Part shown: one piece after another, positions 52,046 through 62,218 of the stretch | Numbering within the stretch: position 1 is the first letter of the stretch | How the letters are laid out: every line of letters begins with the position of its first letter | Source of the DNA: an uncultured Deefgea sp. | GTDB taxonomy: Bacteria > Pseudomonadota > Gammaproteobacteria > Burkholderiales > Chitinibacteraceae | DNA: 64,000 nucleotides | Assembly: GCF_947072475.1 (NCBI RefSeq) | Contig: NZ_CAMTIA010000003.1 | Span: forward strand, 55,963 to 119,962 | Direction: 5' to 3' | The notes under the pieces: generated by a model | The model's input: the letters and a program-made list of their open reading frames with translations, nothing else | Database searches by the model: none | What the model was told of the DNA's origin: nothing | Translations under genes and position numbers: made by a program

Positions 52046-52066
52046 TTCAGCCGACATAAAACGCAG

Positions 52067-52102
52067 GCGTAAAAAAAGAAGGGATATCCCTTCTTTTTTT
52101 AC
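52067..52102. terminator. Bidirectional terminator (36-bp perfect palindrome)
   Basis: CGTAAAAAAAGAAGGGAT|ATCCCTTCTTTTTTTACG between convergent genes. Confidence 0.93.
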
Positions 52103-52128
52103 GTTCTAATCACGCTGCTGAGCCGGTA

Positions 52129-53361
52129 TCAGCGCCGTGCCATGCAGGTTTCGTAACGCCATAACACACGCTTTGCAAACCATTCCGTGGTTAGTTTTCG
52201 GGTGATTTTTGGGCTTTTTAAATCGATTTGCGGTAATGCCGCCCGAGGGTAGCTCTGGCCGTTTTTTTCTGCGAGTGCATAGGTTTTTTTATACAGCTCG
52301 GTTTGACCAAAGCCAGATAATTTTTCTAGTTTTAGATCGCGTAAAATCGCTTCATGACTCATGCCTAATTGCTTAGCAAGGCGATAAAGGGCCGTTTGCG
52401 TACTGCTGGTGCCTGTCGGTGCGCCATTGCTATAGCGGAGTAAATCGCCATCTTGCTCTAAGGCTTGACCGGTGAGTTTAGAAACCAGCTGTTGAAATGC
52501 GGTATTGCGACTGGCATAGCGTCCGGCATTGTAATCAGCAAAGCGATACACCATATCGGTATAGGGCGCTGGGTATTGCAGCAAAATGGCTAGACCGAAA
52601 TACGTCCCCCCACGACGGGTAAACACTTCATTACGTACACTACCTTTCATTGCATACGGATAAGGCCATGCCTTGACGTGGCCTTGCGCAAATTCAACAC
52701 TTACTTGCATTGGGCCACCGGTACGAATCGGGTTTTTCATATTCAGTGGCAAATTGAGGTTTTGTGCTTCATCGGCCAAATCCTCAAATAAAGCATTCAT
52801 TTCACGTTCGGTACGCAGCGTATCAATGCGTGCTTTATAGCTCTGTCCCGTAGGTGATTTTTTTAGCAAGGCAGTTTGTACTGCTATCAACGGAATATGG
52901 TATTTCGCCGCCCGATCGCCAATCGCACTCCAGACAATTTTTGGCAATCCCGGTACCGTTGGATCGCCCTGCCAGCTTGATTCTTGCTCAATCGTTGCTG
53001 CGGCCGCGCAAAAATAAGCGGCTGTATACGGCAATTTTAACGCCGTAAAAGCATCCAAAATATCAGCCGACCACCCTGCTCGCTCAGGCATTTTGGCCGG
53101 CAGTAGTTGATTTAACAATGCGCGGGCTTCTTGCACATTTAATGGTTTTGCGGTTGCAACCGGCGCTGGAATTAATGTCGGCTCGATCACGACGACGGGG
53201 ATCGGTGTTGCCGTGGGGGTCGGCGTTGGCAAGATGCTTGGTGTGGTGAGCGCAGTCGGCGTTGCGGTCGGCATAGGCAGCACCGTTTGCGGCGATGAAG
53301 GTGTCGCACAGGCTACCAAGGTCATGCTGATGGCTAATGCCCCCAGACTACGTAAATTCAT
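52129..53361 (-). CDS. DUF1615 family lipoprotein
   Basis: Lipobox LVACATP; Thr/Pro-rich linker; EQESSWQGDPTVPGLPKIVW; GGPMQVSVEFAQ; DYNAGRYASRNTAFQ. Confidence 0.83.
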   Translation of the reverse strand: MNLRSLGALAISMTLVACATPSSPQTVLPMPTATPTALTTPSILPTPTPTATPIPVVVIEPTLIPAPVATAKPLNVQEARALLNQLLPAKMPERAGWSADILDAFTALKLPYTAAYFCAAAATIEQESSWQGDPTVPGLPKIVWSAIGDRAAKYHIPLIAVQTALLKKSPTGQSYKARIDTLRTEREMNALFEDLADEAQNLNLPLNMKNPIRTGGPMQVSVEFAQGHVKAWPYPYAMKGSVRNEVFTRRGGTYFGLAILLQYPAPYTDMVYRFADYNAGRYASRNTAFQQLVSKLTGQALEQDGDLLRYSNGAPTGTSSTQTALYRLAKQLGMSHEAILRDLKLEKLSGFGQTELYKKTYALAEKNGQSYPRAALPQIDLKSPKITRKLTTEWFAKRVLWRYETCMARR

Positions 53362-53667
53362 GTTCTAACTCATTTTATTTGCTGAATCGCGCAGCTTAAA
53401 AAATCTGTCTCACAACAGCAAGCAAAAATACAAATGGTTACCCGAATTTAAGCGTCCATCCCTCGGAAGGGCTTAAAAATGCTGGCTTTTAGCTGCATTG
53501 ATTTCACCGCCTTCATCGCTAAAACTCCACTTGATTTTTATTTTTTCTATTCCTTTTTTGGCTATCTACAGGCTTACCGCACTAGGGATGTAGTGTATTT
53601 ATTTTCACTACATTAATTTGATATAAATCAATTTTGCAGTGCTGATTACGGTTTAGCATACCAAATC

Positions 53668-53697
53668 GATGAGAAATTCATCACCTAATCCGATTAG
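53668..53697. promoter_or_regulatory. Possible RbsR operator region: two small palindromes upstream of rbsK
   Basis: GATGA-gaaat-TCATC (53668-53682) and CTAAT-ccg-ATTAG (53685-53697) just upstream of rbsK. Confidence 0.35.
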
Positions 53698-53715
53698 CAT
53701 CGTTGCGGAGGCATC

Positions 53716-54624
53716 ATGAGTCAGGTTTTGGTTGTTGGTAGTATCAATATGGATTTAGTCGTTCATGTCGCGCAGTTTCCCCGCCTAGGCGAAACGCTGT
53801 TTGGACAATCTTTTGCCACCTATCACGGTGGTAAAGGCGCCAATCAAGCGGTTGCCGCAGCGCGATTGGGGGCTCAAGTGACAATGATTGGCCGCGTCGG
53901 TGACGATGCTTTTGGTCAAGAACTCATCACCGCACTCGCCGATGAAGGCATCAATACTGAATGGCTTAGTCAAAGCAAAAACCAAGCCACCGGCATTGCC
54001 GCCATCACCCTTGCCGGTAGCGACAACGCCATTATTGTCGTGCCAGGGGCCAATGCCGATCTAAGTCCTGCCGACTTACTCGCTGCTGAAACAGCATTTA
54101 TCCATGCCGATGTCGTGCTGGCCCAACTTGAATCACCGATGGCCACTATCGAGATGGCGGCACAGCTCGCCGCACGTCACAACAAACCTTTTATTCTCAA
54201 TCCAGCACCTGCAATGCCTTTATCCAAAGCCTTGCTAGAGCAAGTGAGCTTACTCACGCCCAATGAATACGAGCTTGCTGCAGCATTAGGTCTTCCCGAG
54301 GCCGATTGGCAAGCCAGCCTAGCAGCTCATCCGGGTAAAGTTTTAATGACCGCCGGCCAAGACGGCGCTTATTACACCAATGCACATGGCGAACTACAGC
54401 AGCAAGCCAGCTTTAAAGTAACGGCAGTCGATACCACAGGCGCAGGAGATACATTCAATGGCGCATTGGCCGCGTTCTGGCATTTGGGCTTAGCCGAGGC
54501 TAGTAAAATGGCGTGTGCAGCAGGCGCTTTATCGGTCACTCAAGCTGGCGCCCAAGGCGGCATGCCCACTTTGGCGCAATTGCAGGCTTTTTTAGCCGCC
54601 AATGATGCTAAGGAATCGGTATGA
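53716..54624 (+). CDS. rbsK: Ribokinase
   Basis: VLVVGSINMDLVVHVAQFPRLGETLFGQSFATYHGGKGANQAVAAARLGA; VDTTGAGDTFNGALAAF. Confidence 0.96.
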   Translation: MSQVLVVGSINMDLVVHVAQFPRLGETLFGQSFATYHGGKGANQAVAAARLGAQVTMIGRVGDDAFGQELITALADEGINTEWLSQSKNQATGIAAITLAGSDNAIIVVPGANADLSPADLLAAETAFIHADVVLAQLESPMATIEMAAQLAARHNKPFILNPAPAMPLSKALLEQVSLLTPNEYELAAALGLPEADWQASLAAHPGKVLMTAGQDGAYYTNAHGELQQQASFKVTAVDTTGAGDTFNGALAAFWHLGLAEASKMACAAGALSVTQAGAQGGMPTLAQLQAFLAANDAKESV

Positions 54625-55019
54625 AAAAACATGGACACCTCAACCGAGATATCAGTCGGGTGCTGGCCAGCATGGGCCATACCGATTGCATCGTGATTGC
54701 CGATTGTGGCTTACCCATTCCACCACATGTTGAATGTATCGATTTATCGATTGAACTGGGCAACCCGGCTTATTTCACCGTCTTGGATAGCATTTTGGCC
54801 GACTTTCAAGTCGAACGGGCGGTACTTGCCAGTGAATGCCAAAGTCTCAACCCTGCAGTCGCCAGCCAAGCTGAAACCATGCGCCAACAAGGCGTCAAGA
54901 TTGACTTTGTAGCGCATGAACAATTCAAACAGTTAAGCCACCATGCACGCGCCATTATTCGTACCGGTGAAGCCAGCCCTTACGCCAATATTGTGCTGTA
55001 TTCCGGTGTTATTTTTTAG
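54621..55019 (+). CDS. rbsD: D-ribose pyranase
   Basis: MKKHGHLNRDISRVLASMGHTDCIVIADCGLPIP; RTGEASPYANIVLYSGVIF. Confidence 0.95.
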   Translation: MKKHGHLNRDISRVLASMGHTDCIVIADCGLPIPPHVECIDLSIELGNPAYFTVLDSILADFQVERAVLASECQSLNPAVASQAETMRQQGVKIDFVAHEQFKQLSHHARAIIRTGEASPYANIVLYSGVIF

Positions 55020-55027
55020 GGGGCGGC

Positions 55028-56503
55028 ATGTTGATAAAAATGAGTGGCATCAGCAAGGCCTTTGGCCCAGTCAAAGTGCTGGAGAACGTTGAGTTTTCGC
55101 TCGAACGCGGTCAAGTCCATGCCTTAATGGGTGAGAACGGCGCTGGCAAATCAACACTGATGAAAATCTTATGCGGCGTGCACCAAGCCGATCAAGGTCA
55201 AATCGCAGTGGATGGTAAAACGGTCAAAATCCACAGCACCAATGACACAGAGCAGTACGGCATTGCGATTATTCACCAAGAACTCAATCTCATTCCGCAA
55301 TTATCGGTGATGGAGAATATGTTTTTAGGCCGCGAGCCGCAACGCTTTGGTGTGATCAATAGCATCAAAATGCGCGAGCAATGCTTGGAATATCTGCAAT
55401 TACTCGGCATTGAAAATCTCGACCCTGATATTGAAGCTGGGCAATTATCGATCGGTCAGCAGCAAATGGTCGAAATCGCTAAAGCCCTATCGCTCAATGC
55501 ACAAACACTGATTATGGATGAGCCGACTGCGGCCCTTTCTGAGCGCGAAACTGAAAAACTGTTTGCGATTATTGCCGATTTGAAATCGCGCGGTGTGGGC
55601 ATCGTTTACGTCTCACATCGAATGGAAGAAATCTTTAAAGTCTGCGACAAAATTTCAGTACTACGCGACGGGCAGTTTGTTGGCGAACGCGAAATTGTGA
55701 AAACCAATTTTGATGAAATTGTTCGCATGATGGTCGGTCGTGAGATCGGTGATCGATTTCCCGTGCGCAACGCCCAACTGGGTGAAATTCGACTTAAAGT
55801 CAGTGATTTAGCCGACGCTAGCATTAGCGGTATTAATTTTGAAGTGCGGGCCGGCGAAGTGCTCGGTATTGCAGGCCTGATGGGTGCTGGGCGCAGTGAG
55901 ATTCTGAAAACAATTTTTGGTATTAACCGAAAATTAGCCGGTCGCATCGAGCTTGATGGTCAAGCGCTCAATTGTAATCAGCCCAGTGACGCCATCGCCG
56001 CCGGTATTGGCTTTGTCACCGAAGATCGAAAGAACCAAGGTCTCGTGCTGGGCATGTCGGTGCGTGAAAATGCCACCTTAGCCAATTTATCGGCCCATGC
56101 CAGCTACGGCGTTATCCACCATGCGCGGCAAATGCAAGTGGTACAGCGAGAAATCGACCGTATGCATATTCGCACTCGTGACGCCGAGCTTGAAGTGCAA
56201 TCGCTCTCAGGTGGCAATCAACAAAAAGTCGTGTTTGCCAAATGGTTGGGGATTGCGCCAAAAGTGTTACTGCTGGACGAACCCACTCGCGGTGTCGACG
56301 TGGGTGGTAAAGCCGAGATTTATCAAATTATTAATGAATTAGCCCAATCAGGTGTTGCGATTGTCATGGTCTCGTCTGAGCTACCCGAAGTCTTGGCCTT
56401 AAGTGATCGAATTTTAGTGATGCACCAAGGTCGTCAGGCTGGCATTTTTAGCCAAGCATCCGCCGAAACCATTATGACTGCCGCAACCGGAGGTTTGAAA
56501 TGA
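55028..56503 (+). CDS. rbsA: Ribose ABC transporter ATP-binding protein
   Basis: Two ABC domains: GENGAGKSTLMKILCGV and LSGGNQQKVVFAKWL; DEPTRGVDVGGKAEIY. Confidence 0.96.
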   Translation: MLIKMSGISKAFGPVKVLENVEFSLERGQVHALMGENGAGKSTLMKILCGVHQADQGQIAVDGKTVKIHSTNDTEQYGIAIIHQELNLIPQLSVMENMFLGREPQRFGVINSIKMREQCLEYLQLLGIENLDPDIEAGQLSIGQQQMVEIAKALSLNAQTLIMDEPTAALSERETEKLFAIIADLKSRGVGIVYVSHRMEEIFKVCDKISVLRDGQFVGEREIVKTNFDEIVRMMVGREIGDRFPVRNAQLGEIRLKVSDLADASISGINFEVRAGEVLGIAGLMGAGRSEILKTIFGINRKLAGRIELDGQALNCNQPSDAIAAGIGFVTEDRKNQGLVLGMSVRENATLANLSAHASYGVIHHARQMQVVQREIDRMHIRTRDAELEVQSLSGGNQQKVVFAKWLGIAPKVLLLDEPTRGVDVGGKAEIYQIINELAQSGVAIVMVSSELPEVLALSDRILVMHQGRQAGIFSQASAETIMTAATGGLK

Positions 56504-57438
56504 ACGTACAACAAAAAGCCACGCTCCAAAAATTAGGTCCTTTTTTGGCGCTCTTGGTCTTAGCCACAGGCTTGGCCATAACGAGTCCCGACTTTCTAAC
56601 TGTTGGTAACTTATTGAATGTATTTCGCCAAGTTTCGATCAATGCTTTGATCGCCTTTGGCATGACGCTGGTCATTTTACTCGGTGGGATTGATCTATCG
56701 GTCGGCTCGATCCTAGCGCTGTCTTCGGTCCTTACCGCGCTAATGCTTAGTCATGGGATAGACCCCGTAGTTGCGACCAGCGTAGGGGTTTTGGCGGGTG
56801 CCGGTATGGGGATGCTCAATGGGCTAGTGATTAGCAAAGGCAAGGTTGCGCCGTTTATTGCCACTCTTGGCATGATGACTATTTTGCGTGGGCGCTCTTT
56901 GGGGTTGTCTGATGGCCGCCCGATTTCGGGTTTACACAGCGACTTTTTTGCCATGCTCGGCGGAGGCTATGTTGCCGGCTTGATTCCGGTGCCGGTGATT
57001 ATCATGCTGGTGATGTTTGCGGTGTTTTGGTTTGTCCTTAAAAAGACTGTATTTGGTCGCCACGTCTATGCCGTGGGTGGCAATGAAGAAGCGGCGCGTC
57101 TTTCTGGGATCAATACCGATCGCATCAAAATCTGGGTTTACACCCTATCAGGTGCAATGGCGGCAACAGCCGGGATGATTTTGACCTCTCGACTCAGCTC
57201 AGCGCAGCCAACAGCAGGTACTGGCTATGAATTAGATGCAATTGCGGCGGTGGTCTTGGGCGGCACCAGTCTCACTGGTGGTCGTGGTTGGATCTTCGGC
57301 ACTTTAGTCGGCGCCCTATTAATCGGCATTTTGAATAACGGTTTGAACTTGCTTGGCGTTTCATCGTTTTACCAGCAGGTCATCAAAGGCGTGGTGATTT
57401 TGCTCGCCGTCTTACTGGATCGCGCTAATAAAAAATAA
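56500..57438 (+). CDS. rbsC: Ribose ABC transporter permease
   Basis: FGMTLVILLGGIDLSVGSILALSSV; DAIAAVVLGGTSLTGGRGWIFGTLVGALLIGILNNGLNLLG. Confidence 0.96.
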   Translation: MNVQQKATLQKLGPFLALLVLATGLAITSPDFLTVGNLLNVFRQVSINALIAFGMTLVILLGGIDLSVGSILALSSVLTALMLSHGIDPVVATSVGVLAGAGMGMLNGLVISKGKVAPFIATLGMMTILRGRSLGLSDGRPISGLHSDFFAMLGGGYVAGLIPVPVIIMLVMFAVFWFVLKKTVFGRHVYAVGGNEEAARLSGINTDRIKIWVYTLSGAMAATAGMILTSRLSSAQPTAGTGYELDAIAAVVLGGTSLTGGRGWIFGTLVGALLIGILNNGLNLLGVSSFYQQVIKGVVILLAVLLDRANKK

Positions 57439-57463
57439 TCGACTTAAAACAAAGCAGTAGCGA

Positions 57464-57496
57464 GACCGATTACCTTGCATATGAATGTAATCGGTC
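57464..57496 (+). other. Stem-loop between rbsC and rbsB
   Basis: GACCGATTAC-cttgcatatgaat-GTAATCGGTC, 10-bp perfect stem. Confidence 0.7.
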
Positions 57497-57588
57497 ACTA
57501 CAAATAACAGCAGTATTGCCCTACATCGAATAACAAGCAGTGCATAAGAAGCAATACCCCGTAGTTTTTCTTTTGATTGGAGTCAAAC

Positions 57589-58521
57589 ATGAAACGCATT
57601 CTTTCCCCGCTTTTAGTTGGTTTATTGGCTGCAGGTTTAATGGCTTGTTCTAAACAAGGCCCAGATACACAAGCGGCCAGTGAACCTGCTGCGGCCGCTT
57701 CAGGTGCGGTCACCATCGGCCTGGCAATCTCAACCCAAAACAATCCATTTTTTGTTGCGCTACGCGATGGGGCAGATACCGAAGCTAAAGCCCAAGGCGT
57801 CACTTTAATTACGGTGGATGCACAAGACGATTCGGCAAAACAAATCTCGAATATCGAAGATTTGATTCAGAAAAAAGTCCAAATCATTATGATTAACCCA
57901 ACCGATTCGGATGCGGTGGCCGGTGTCGTTAAAGAAGCGATGAATGCCGGCATTAAAGTGATTTCTCTGGATCGTAATGTCAACGGTGCCGACGTTAGCG
58001 CGCATATTGCATCCGACAATAAAGCGGGCGGTAAAATGGCTGCCGAGTACATCCTGGAAAAAATCGGCAATAAAGGCAATCTGGTTGAGCTTGAAGGCAT
58101 TCCGGGTTCTTCAGCGGCACGCGAGCGCGGTCAAGGCTTCCATTCAGTCGTAGATGGCCATGCCGATGTCAAACTTGTTGCCAAACAAACTGCAGATTTT
58201 GACCGTGCTAAGGGTTTATCGGTCATGGAAAACATCTTGCAAGGCAATAAAAATGTCACCGCCGTTTTTGCTCACAACGATGAAATGGCCTTAGGTGCAT
58301 TTAAAGCGATTGAAGCGGCAGGCTTAAAAAATGTGGTCGTCGTTGGTTTTGACGCCACCCCAGATGCCGTAAAAGCCGTCAAAGCCGGGCAATTAAGTGC
58401 AACTGTGCAACAAAAACCCGAACTTATCGGTAAAATGGGCGTAGATACAGCAATCAAATTAAGTAAAGGCGAAGCTGTTGAAAAATCGATTCCAGTGCCA
58501 CTGGCATTAGTGACTCAATAA
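57589..58521 (+). CDS. rbsB: Ribose ABC transporter substrate-binding protein (predicted lipoprotein)
   Basis: GLAISTQNNPFFVALRDGADTEAKAQGVTLITVDAQDDSAKQISNIEDLIQ; lipobox GLMACSK. ATG 57589 preferred. Confidence 0.94.
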   Translation: MKRILSPLLVGLLAAGLMACSKQGPDTQAASEPAAAASGAVTIGLAISTQNNPFFVALRDGADTEAKAQGVTLITVDAQDDSAKQISNIEDLIQKKVQIIMINPTDSDAVAGVVKEAMNAGIKVISLDRNVNGADVSAHIASDNKAGGKMAAEYILEKIGNKGNLVELEGIPGSSAARERGQGFHSVVDGHADVKLVAKQTADFDRAKGLSVMENILQGNKNVTAVFAHNDEMALGAFKAIEAAGLKNVVVVGFDATPDAVKAVKAGQLSATVQQKPELIGKMGVDTAIKLSKGEAVEKSIPVPLALVTQ

Positions 58522-58541
58522 AGCTTCACCGCAACAAGATC

Positions 58542-58569
58542 AGCCGATACCCAGGTGTCGGCTTTTTTA
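58542..58569 (+). terminator. Rho-independent terminator between rbsB and rbsR
   Basis: AGCCGATACC-cag-GTGTCGGCTTTTTT. Confidence 0.8.
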
Positions 58570-58573
58570 TGGG

Positions 58574-59584
58574 ATGAGTATGAGCGCTTTTCAACGCCTG
58601 ACGATGGCGGATATTGCCCAACTGGCCGGGGTTTCAAAAACAACGGCCAGTATGGTACTCAATGGCCAAGCGGAACAATACCGCATCGCTGCCAGTACCG
58701 TGGCACGAGTGCGGCAAGTCGCCGCTGAGCATCATTTTCAACCATCGGCTTCGGCACGCTTATTGCGCTCACGCCGCAGTGGCACTTTGGGTTTAGTGGT
58801 GCCAGAGCTCACCAATTTTGCCCATGCCCTGCTCGCTCAAGCCCTCGAGCCCTTATGTCGTGATGCGGGATTTCAACTGTTTGTGGTCAGCAGTAACGAT
58901 CAAGCTGATATGGAAACCAAAGCGGTTGAGCAATTATTAGCGCGCCAAGTGGATGGACTGATGCTGGTGCCGTGTACCAATAATGCCAAGCTTTACGCCA
59001 AATGGGCCAAGCGCTTGCCGCTGGTGTTGGTCGACCGCCGCGTGATCGATAGCAACTTACCTTTTGTAGTGAGCAATGCCGAAGAACAAGTATTTACTTT
59101 AATCGAGCATACGCTCGCGCAAGGCGTGACTGAGATCGCCTATTTTGGTGGACAAATGCTGCTATCACCCAGTATTGACCGGCTCGCCGGCTACCAACGC
59201 GCTTGGCAAACCAGGCAATTAGCACTCAATCCGGCGCTTATTTGGCAGCGTGATTATCAAAATCAAAGTGGTTACGCCATGATGAGCGAGTGTTACACCC
59301 TTTTAGGGCGCTATCCTGAAGCGATTTTTACCGCCTCGATTTCATTGCTCGAAGGCGTTTTAGCCTTTATGAATGAACACAATCACTTTAACAATGCGCC
59401 GCAACATTTACTGAGCTTTGATGATCACCGTTTGCTAGACTGCATGCCACTACCCATCAATACCGTAGTGCAAGATAGCGCCCAGCTGGCCGCCCAAAGC
59501 TTACAACGCATACAGGCCTTACTCGCCGGTGAAACCGTGGAATCAAGTTGGGTTGCCGCCCATATCAACTGGCGGCAAAAGTAG
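58574..59584 (+). CDS. rbsR: LacI-family transcriptional regulator (ribose operon repressor)
   Basis: TMADIAQLAGVSKTTASMVLNGQAEQYRIAASTVARVRQVAAEHHFQPSASARLLRS; linked to rbs operon. Confidence 0.88.
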   Translation: MSMSAFQRLTMADIAQLAGVSKTTASMVLNGQAEQYRIAASTVARVRQVAAEHHFQPSASARLLRSRRSGTLGLVVPELTNFAHALLAQALEPLCRDAGFQLFVVSSNDQADMETKAVEQLLARQVDGLMLVPCTNNAKLYAKWAKRLPLVLVDRRVIDSNLPFVVSNAEEQVFTLIEHTLAQGVTEIAYFGGQMLLSPSIDRLAGYQRAWQTRQLALNPALIWQRDYQNQSGYAMMSECYTLLGRYPEAIFTASISLLEGVLAFMNEHNHFNNAPQHLLSFDDHRLLDCMPLPINTVVQDSAQLAAQSLQRIQALLAGETVESSWVAAHINWRQK

Positions 59585-59859
59585 AGTTGGCTGTTGCGGT
59601 AGGCAAAATACCTGTATAGTGTAGGGCTGTTCGTGAACCGCCCTTCTGTAGATTGGCCGTAACACGCAGGCAAATAAGTTGCTAACGCCTTATTTGTTAC
59701 AAATTAGCCTATGTCCGGCATCTGATCGTTCGCAAGTTCGGCTATTCCCGCATAGATCACACTCCCGCATTGCGGGAGACTGCCGAGGGCGACCTTTGAT
59801 AGGTATTGCAGCGGCAGGCTCCGTATTCAATTGCTTATGTGCAAGAACTGGAAAAGTAA

Positions 59860-60123
59860 ATGTCAAAAGAAGACGTTGTAGAAATGGAAGGTGTAGTGGC
59901 CGAGGTTTACCCGGACACTCGCTTTCGTGTCACCCTGACAAATGGTATCGAAATCACGGCCTATGCCTCAGGCAAAATCCGTAAAAACCACATCCGCATT
60001 ATCGCGGGTGACCGTGTAACGGTTGAAATGTCGCCTTATGATTTAACCAAAGGCCGCGTGAGCTTCCGCCATAAAGATGATCGCCCTGCTCCTGCGCGCA
60101 ATAACCAATTCCGCCGTCGTTAA
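59860..60123 (+). CDS. infA: Translation initiation factor IF-1
   Basis: [72 protein letters not shown]. Confidence 0.96.
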   Translation: MSKEDVVEMEGVVAEVYPDTRFRVTLTNGIEITAYASGKIRKNHIRIIAGDRVTVEMSPYDLTKGRVSFRHKDDRPAPARNNQFRRR

Positions 60124-60186
60124 TTAATCGGCTAGGTATATTGCTCCAGCACTTATCAAGCAAGTGCTGCAGGCTGATACGTCAAT

Positions 60187-60218
60187 AAAAAAAACGAACC
60201 TATGGGTTCGTTTTTTTT
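60187..60218 (+). terminator. Rho-independent terminator after infA
   Basis: AAAAAAAACGAACC-tat-GGGTTCGTTTTTTTT. Confidence 0.9.
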
Positions 60219-60277
60219 ATGCCTGCGATGTAGATCTTTATAATGGCCGCACCGAGACAATATAATTAATTCAGCAC

Positions 60278-60313
60278 AAAAAAAGCCCGACTACTCCAAA
60301 GAGAATCGGGCTT
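60278..60313 (-). terminator. Rho-independent terminator for ybiT
   Basis: Minus strand AAGCCCGA-ttctctttggagtag-TCGGGCTTTTTTT. Confidence 0.8.
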
Positions 60314-60329
60314 GATCTAGCTACAACAC

Positions 60330-61937
60330 TTAAGTCGCTAAGCCACGGCTAACTAAGTATTCTTCATAGCCACCCAAGAAGTGATGGAAAGTACCATCCC
60401 CATTGAGTTCCAAAATTTGCGTGGCGAGTGACGACACAAATACGCGGTCATGCGAAACGAAAATCAAGGTGCCTTTATACAAATCCAAAGCCATATTCAG
60501 CGATTCGATCGACTCCATATCCATATGGTTGGTCGGCTCGTCCATCAGCAACACATTCGGCGTTTGCAAAATCAACTTACCGTATAACATACGGCCTTTT
60601 TCACCACCGGACAGTACTTTCACCGATTTTTTCACATCATCGCCGCTAAATAACAAACGACCAAGAATGCCGCGAATCACTTGTTCTTCAGTACCCAATG
60701 GGCTCCATTGGCGCATCCAATCAAACAGCGTTTGATCTTCTTCGAAGTCTTCTTCATGATCCTGTGCAAAATAGCCAAAATCAGCTTTTTCTGCCCATTT
60801 CACCGTACCTGCATCCGGTTTCAGTGCGCCAACCAGCATTTTCATTAGCGTTGATTTACCCACGCCGTTACCACCAATAATCGCTAAACGATTACCGGCT
60901 TCAAAAATGAAGTTCAGGCTTTGAATCAGCGGTTTGTCGAATGATTTCGACAAATTAGTCAATTCAAACGCTTGACGATGCAGCTTTTGCTTGTCGTCAA
61001 CATCAAAACGAATATACGGATTTTGACGGCTGGATGGCTTCACTTCCACCATGCCATCTTTAATCTTATCGGCCAATTTCAAACGACTGGTTGCTTGGCG
61101 ACTTTTTGATTTATTGGCCGCAAAACGTTGTGCAAACGCTTGCAACTCAGCAACGCGCTCTTTGGCTTTGCTGTTGTCGGTCAGCGTACGTTCACGCGCT
61201 TGGGTAGACGCCAACATGTAATCGTCGTACGTACCCGGATAAATACGGATTTCACCATAATCAACGTCAGCAATATGCGTACACACTTGGTTCAAGAAGT
61301 GACGATCATGGGAAATAATAATCATCGTTGAATCGCGCTGATTGAGCGTGTCTTCCAACCATTGAATGGTGTGAATATCCAAGTTATTGGTCGGCTCATC
61401 GAGCAGCAACACATCGGGATTGGAGAACAACGCCTGCGCTAGCAATACGCGCAATTTCCACCCGGGCGCAACATCGGACATCGGGCCGTTGTGCAATTCA
61501 ATCGGAATCCCGGCGCCCATCAACAAAGCGCCAGCGCGCGCTTCAGCGGTGTAGCCGTCATACTCAGCCACTTTGCCTTCCAATTCCGCCGCGTGCATGT
61601 AATCGTCTTCGGTGGCTTCAAGATTGGCATAAATCGCATCACGCTCGTGAATCGCCGCCCATAATTCGCCATGGCCTTGCATCACCACGTCGATGACACG
61701 CAAGTCTTCAAAAGCGAATTGATCTTGCTTCAATTTACCTAAACGGATACCCGGATCCAGTGCCACATTACCTGCGGTCGGCTCTAAGTCGCCACCGAGG
61801 ATTTTCATAAAGGTCGATTTACCGCAGCCATTGGCGCCAATCAGACCATAGCGATTACCATCGCCAAACTTAACAGATACCTTTTCAAACAGTGGCTTAG
61901 CGCCAAACTGCATGGTGATGCCATTCGAACTAATCAT
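60330..61937 (-). CDS. ybiT: ABC-F family ATPase (YbiT-like)
   Basis: [108 protein letters not shown]. Confidence 0.93.
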   Translation of the reverse strand: MISSNGITMQFGAKPLFEKVSVKFGDGNRYGLIGANGCGKSTFMKILGGDLEPTAGNVALDPGIRLGKLKQDQFAFEDLRVIDVVMQGHGELWAAIHERDAIYANLEATEDDYMHAAELEGKVAEYDGYTAEARAGALLMGAGIPIELHNGPMSDVAPGWKLRVLLAQALFSNPDVLLLDEPTNNLDIHTIQWLEDTLNQRDSTMIIISHDRHFLNQVCTHIADVDYGEIRIYPGTYDDYMLASTQARERTLTDNSKAKERVAELQAFAQRFAANKSKSRQATSRLKLADKIKDGMVEVKPSSRQNPYIRFDVDDKQKLHRQAFELTNLSKSFDKPLIQSLNFIFEAGNRLAIIGGNGVGKSTLMKMLVGALKPDAGTVKWAEKADFGYFAQDHEEDFEEDQTLFDWMRQWSPLGTEEQVIRGILGRLLFSGDDVKKSVKVLSGGEKGRMLYGKLILQTPNVLLMDEPTNHMDMESIESLNMALDLYKGTLIFVSHDRVFVSSLATQILELNGDGTFHHFLGGYEEYLVSRGLAT

Positions 61938-62218
61938 TGTCTTTTACGCTTTCTCGCCAACATAACTATGCCAGCAAGGTGTAAGATGTGTGGGTAGCGC
62001 TTCGGCAAAATAACGGCCAAAGGCGCAAAAGTACTCTATTTTAGCACAATGCATAAAGACTACGATCACCGTCGAATCAGGCCAATCCAAAGGTGCGGCT
62101 TTTTCATGGTTGATTCACCGCGTGATTAGCAATACCGATACTTCATGACGTTTTAATGTCTCTATTGTCTTTACTGACACAAAAATCAAAAACACCCGAA
62201 TTAGCCAGGAAGCTCATC

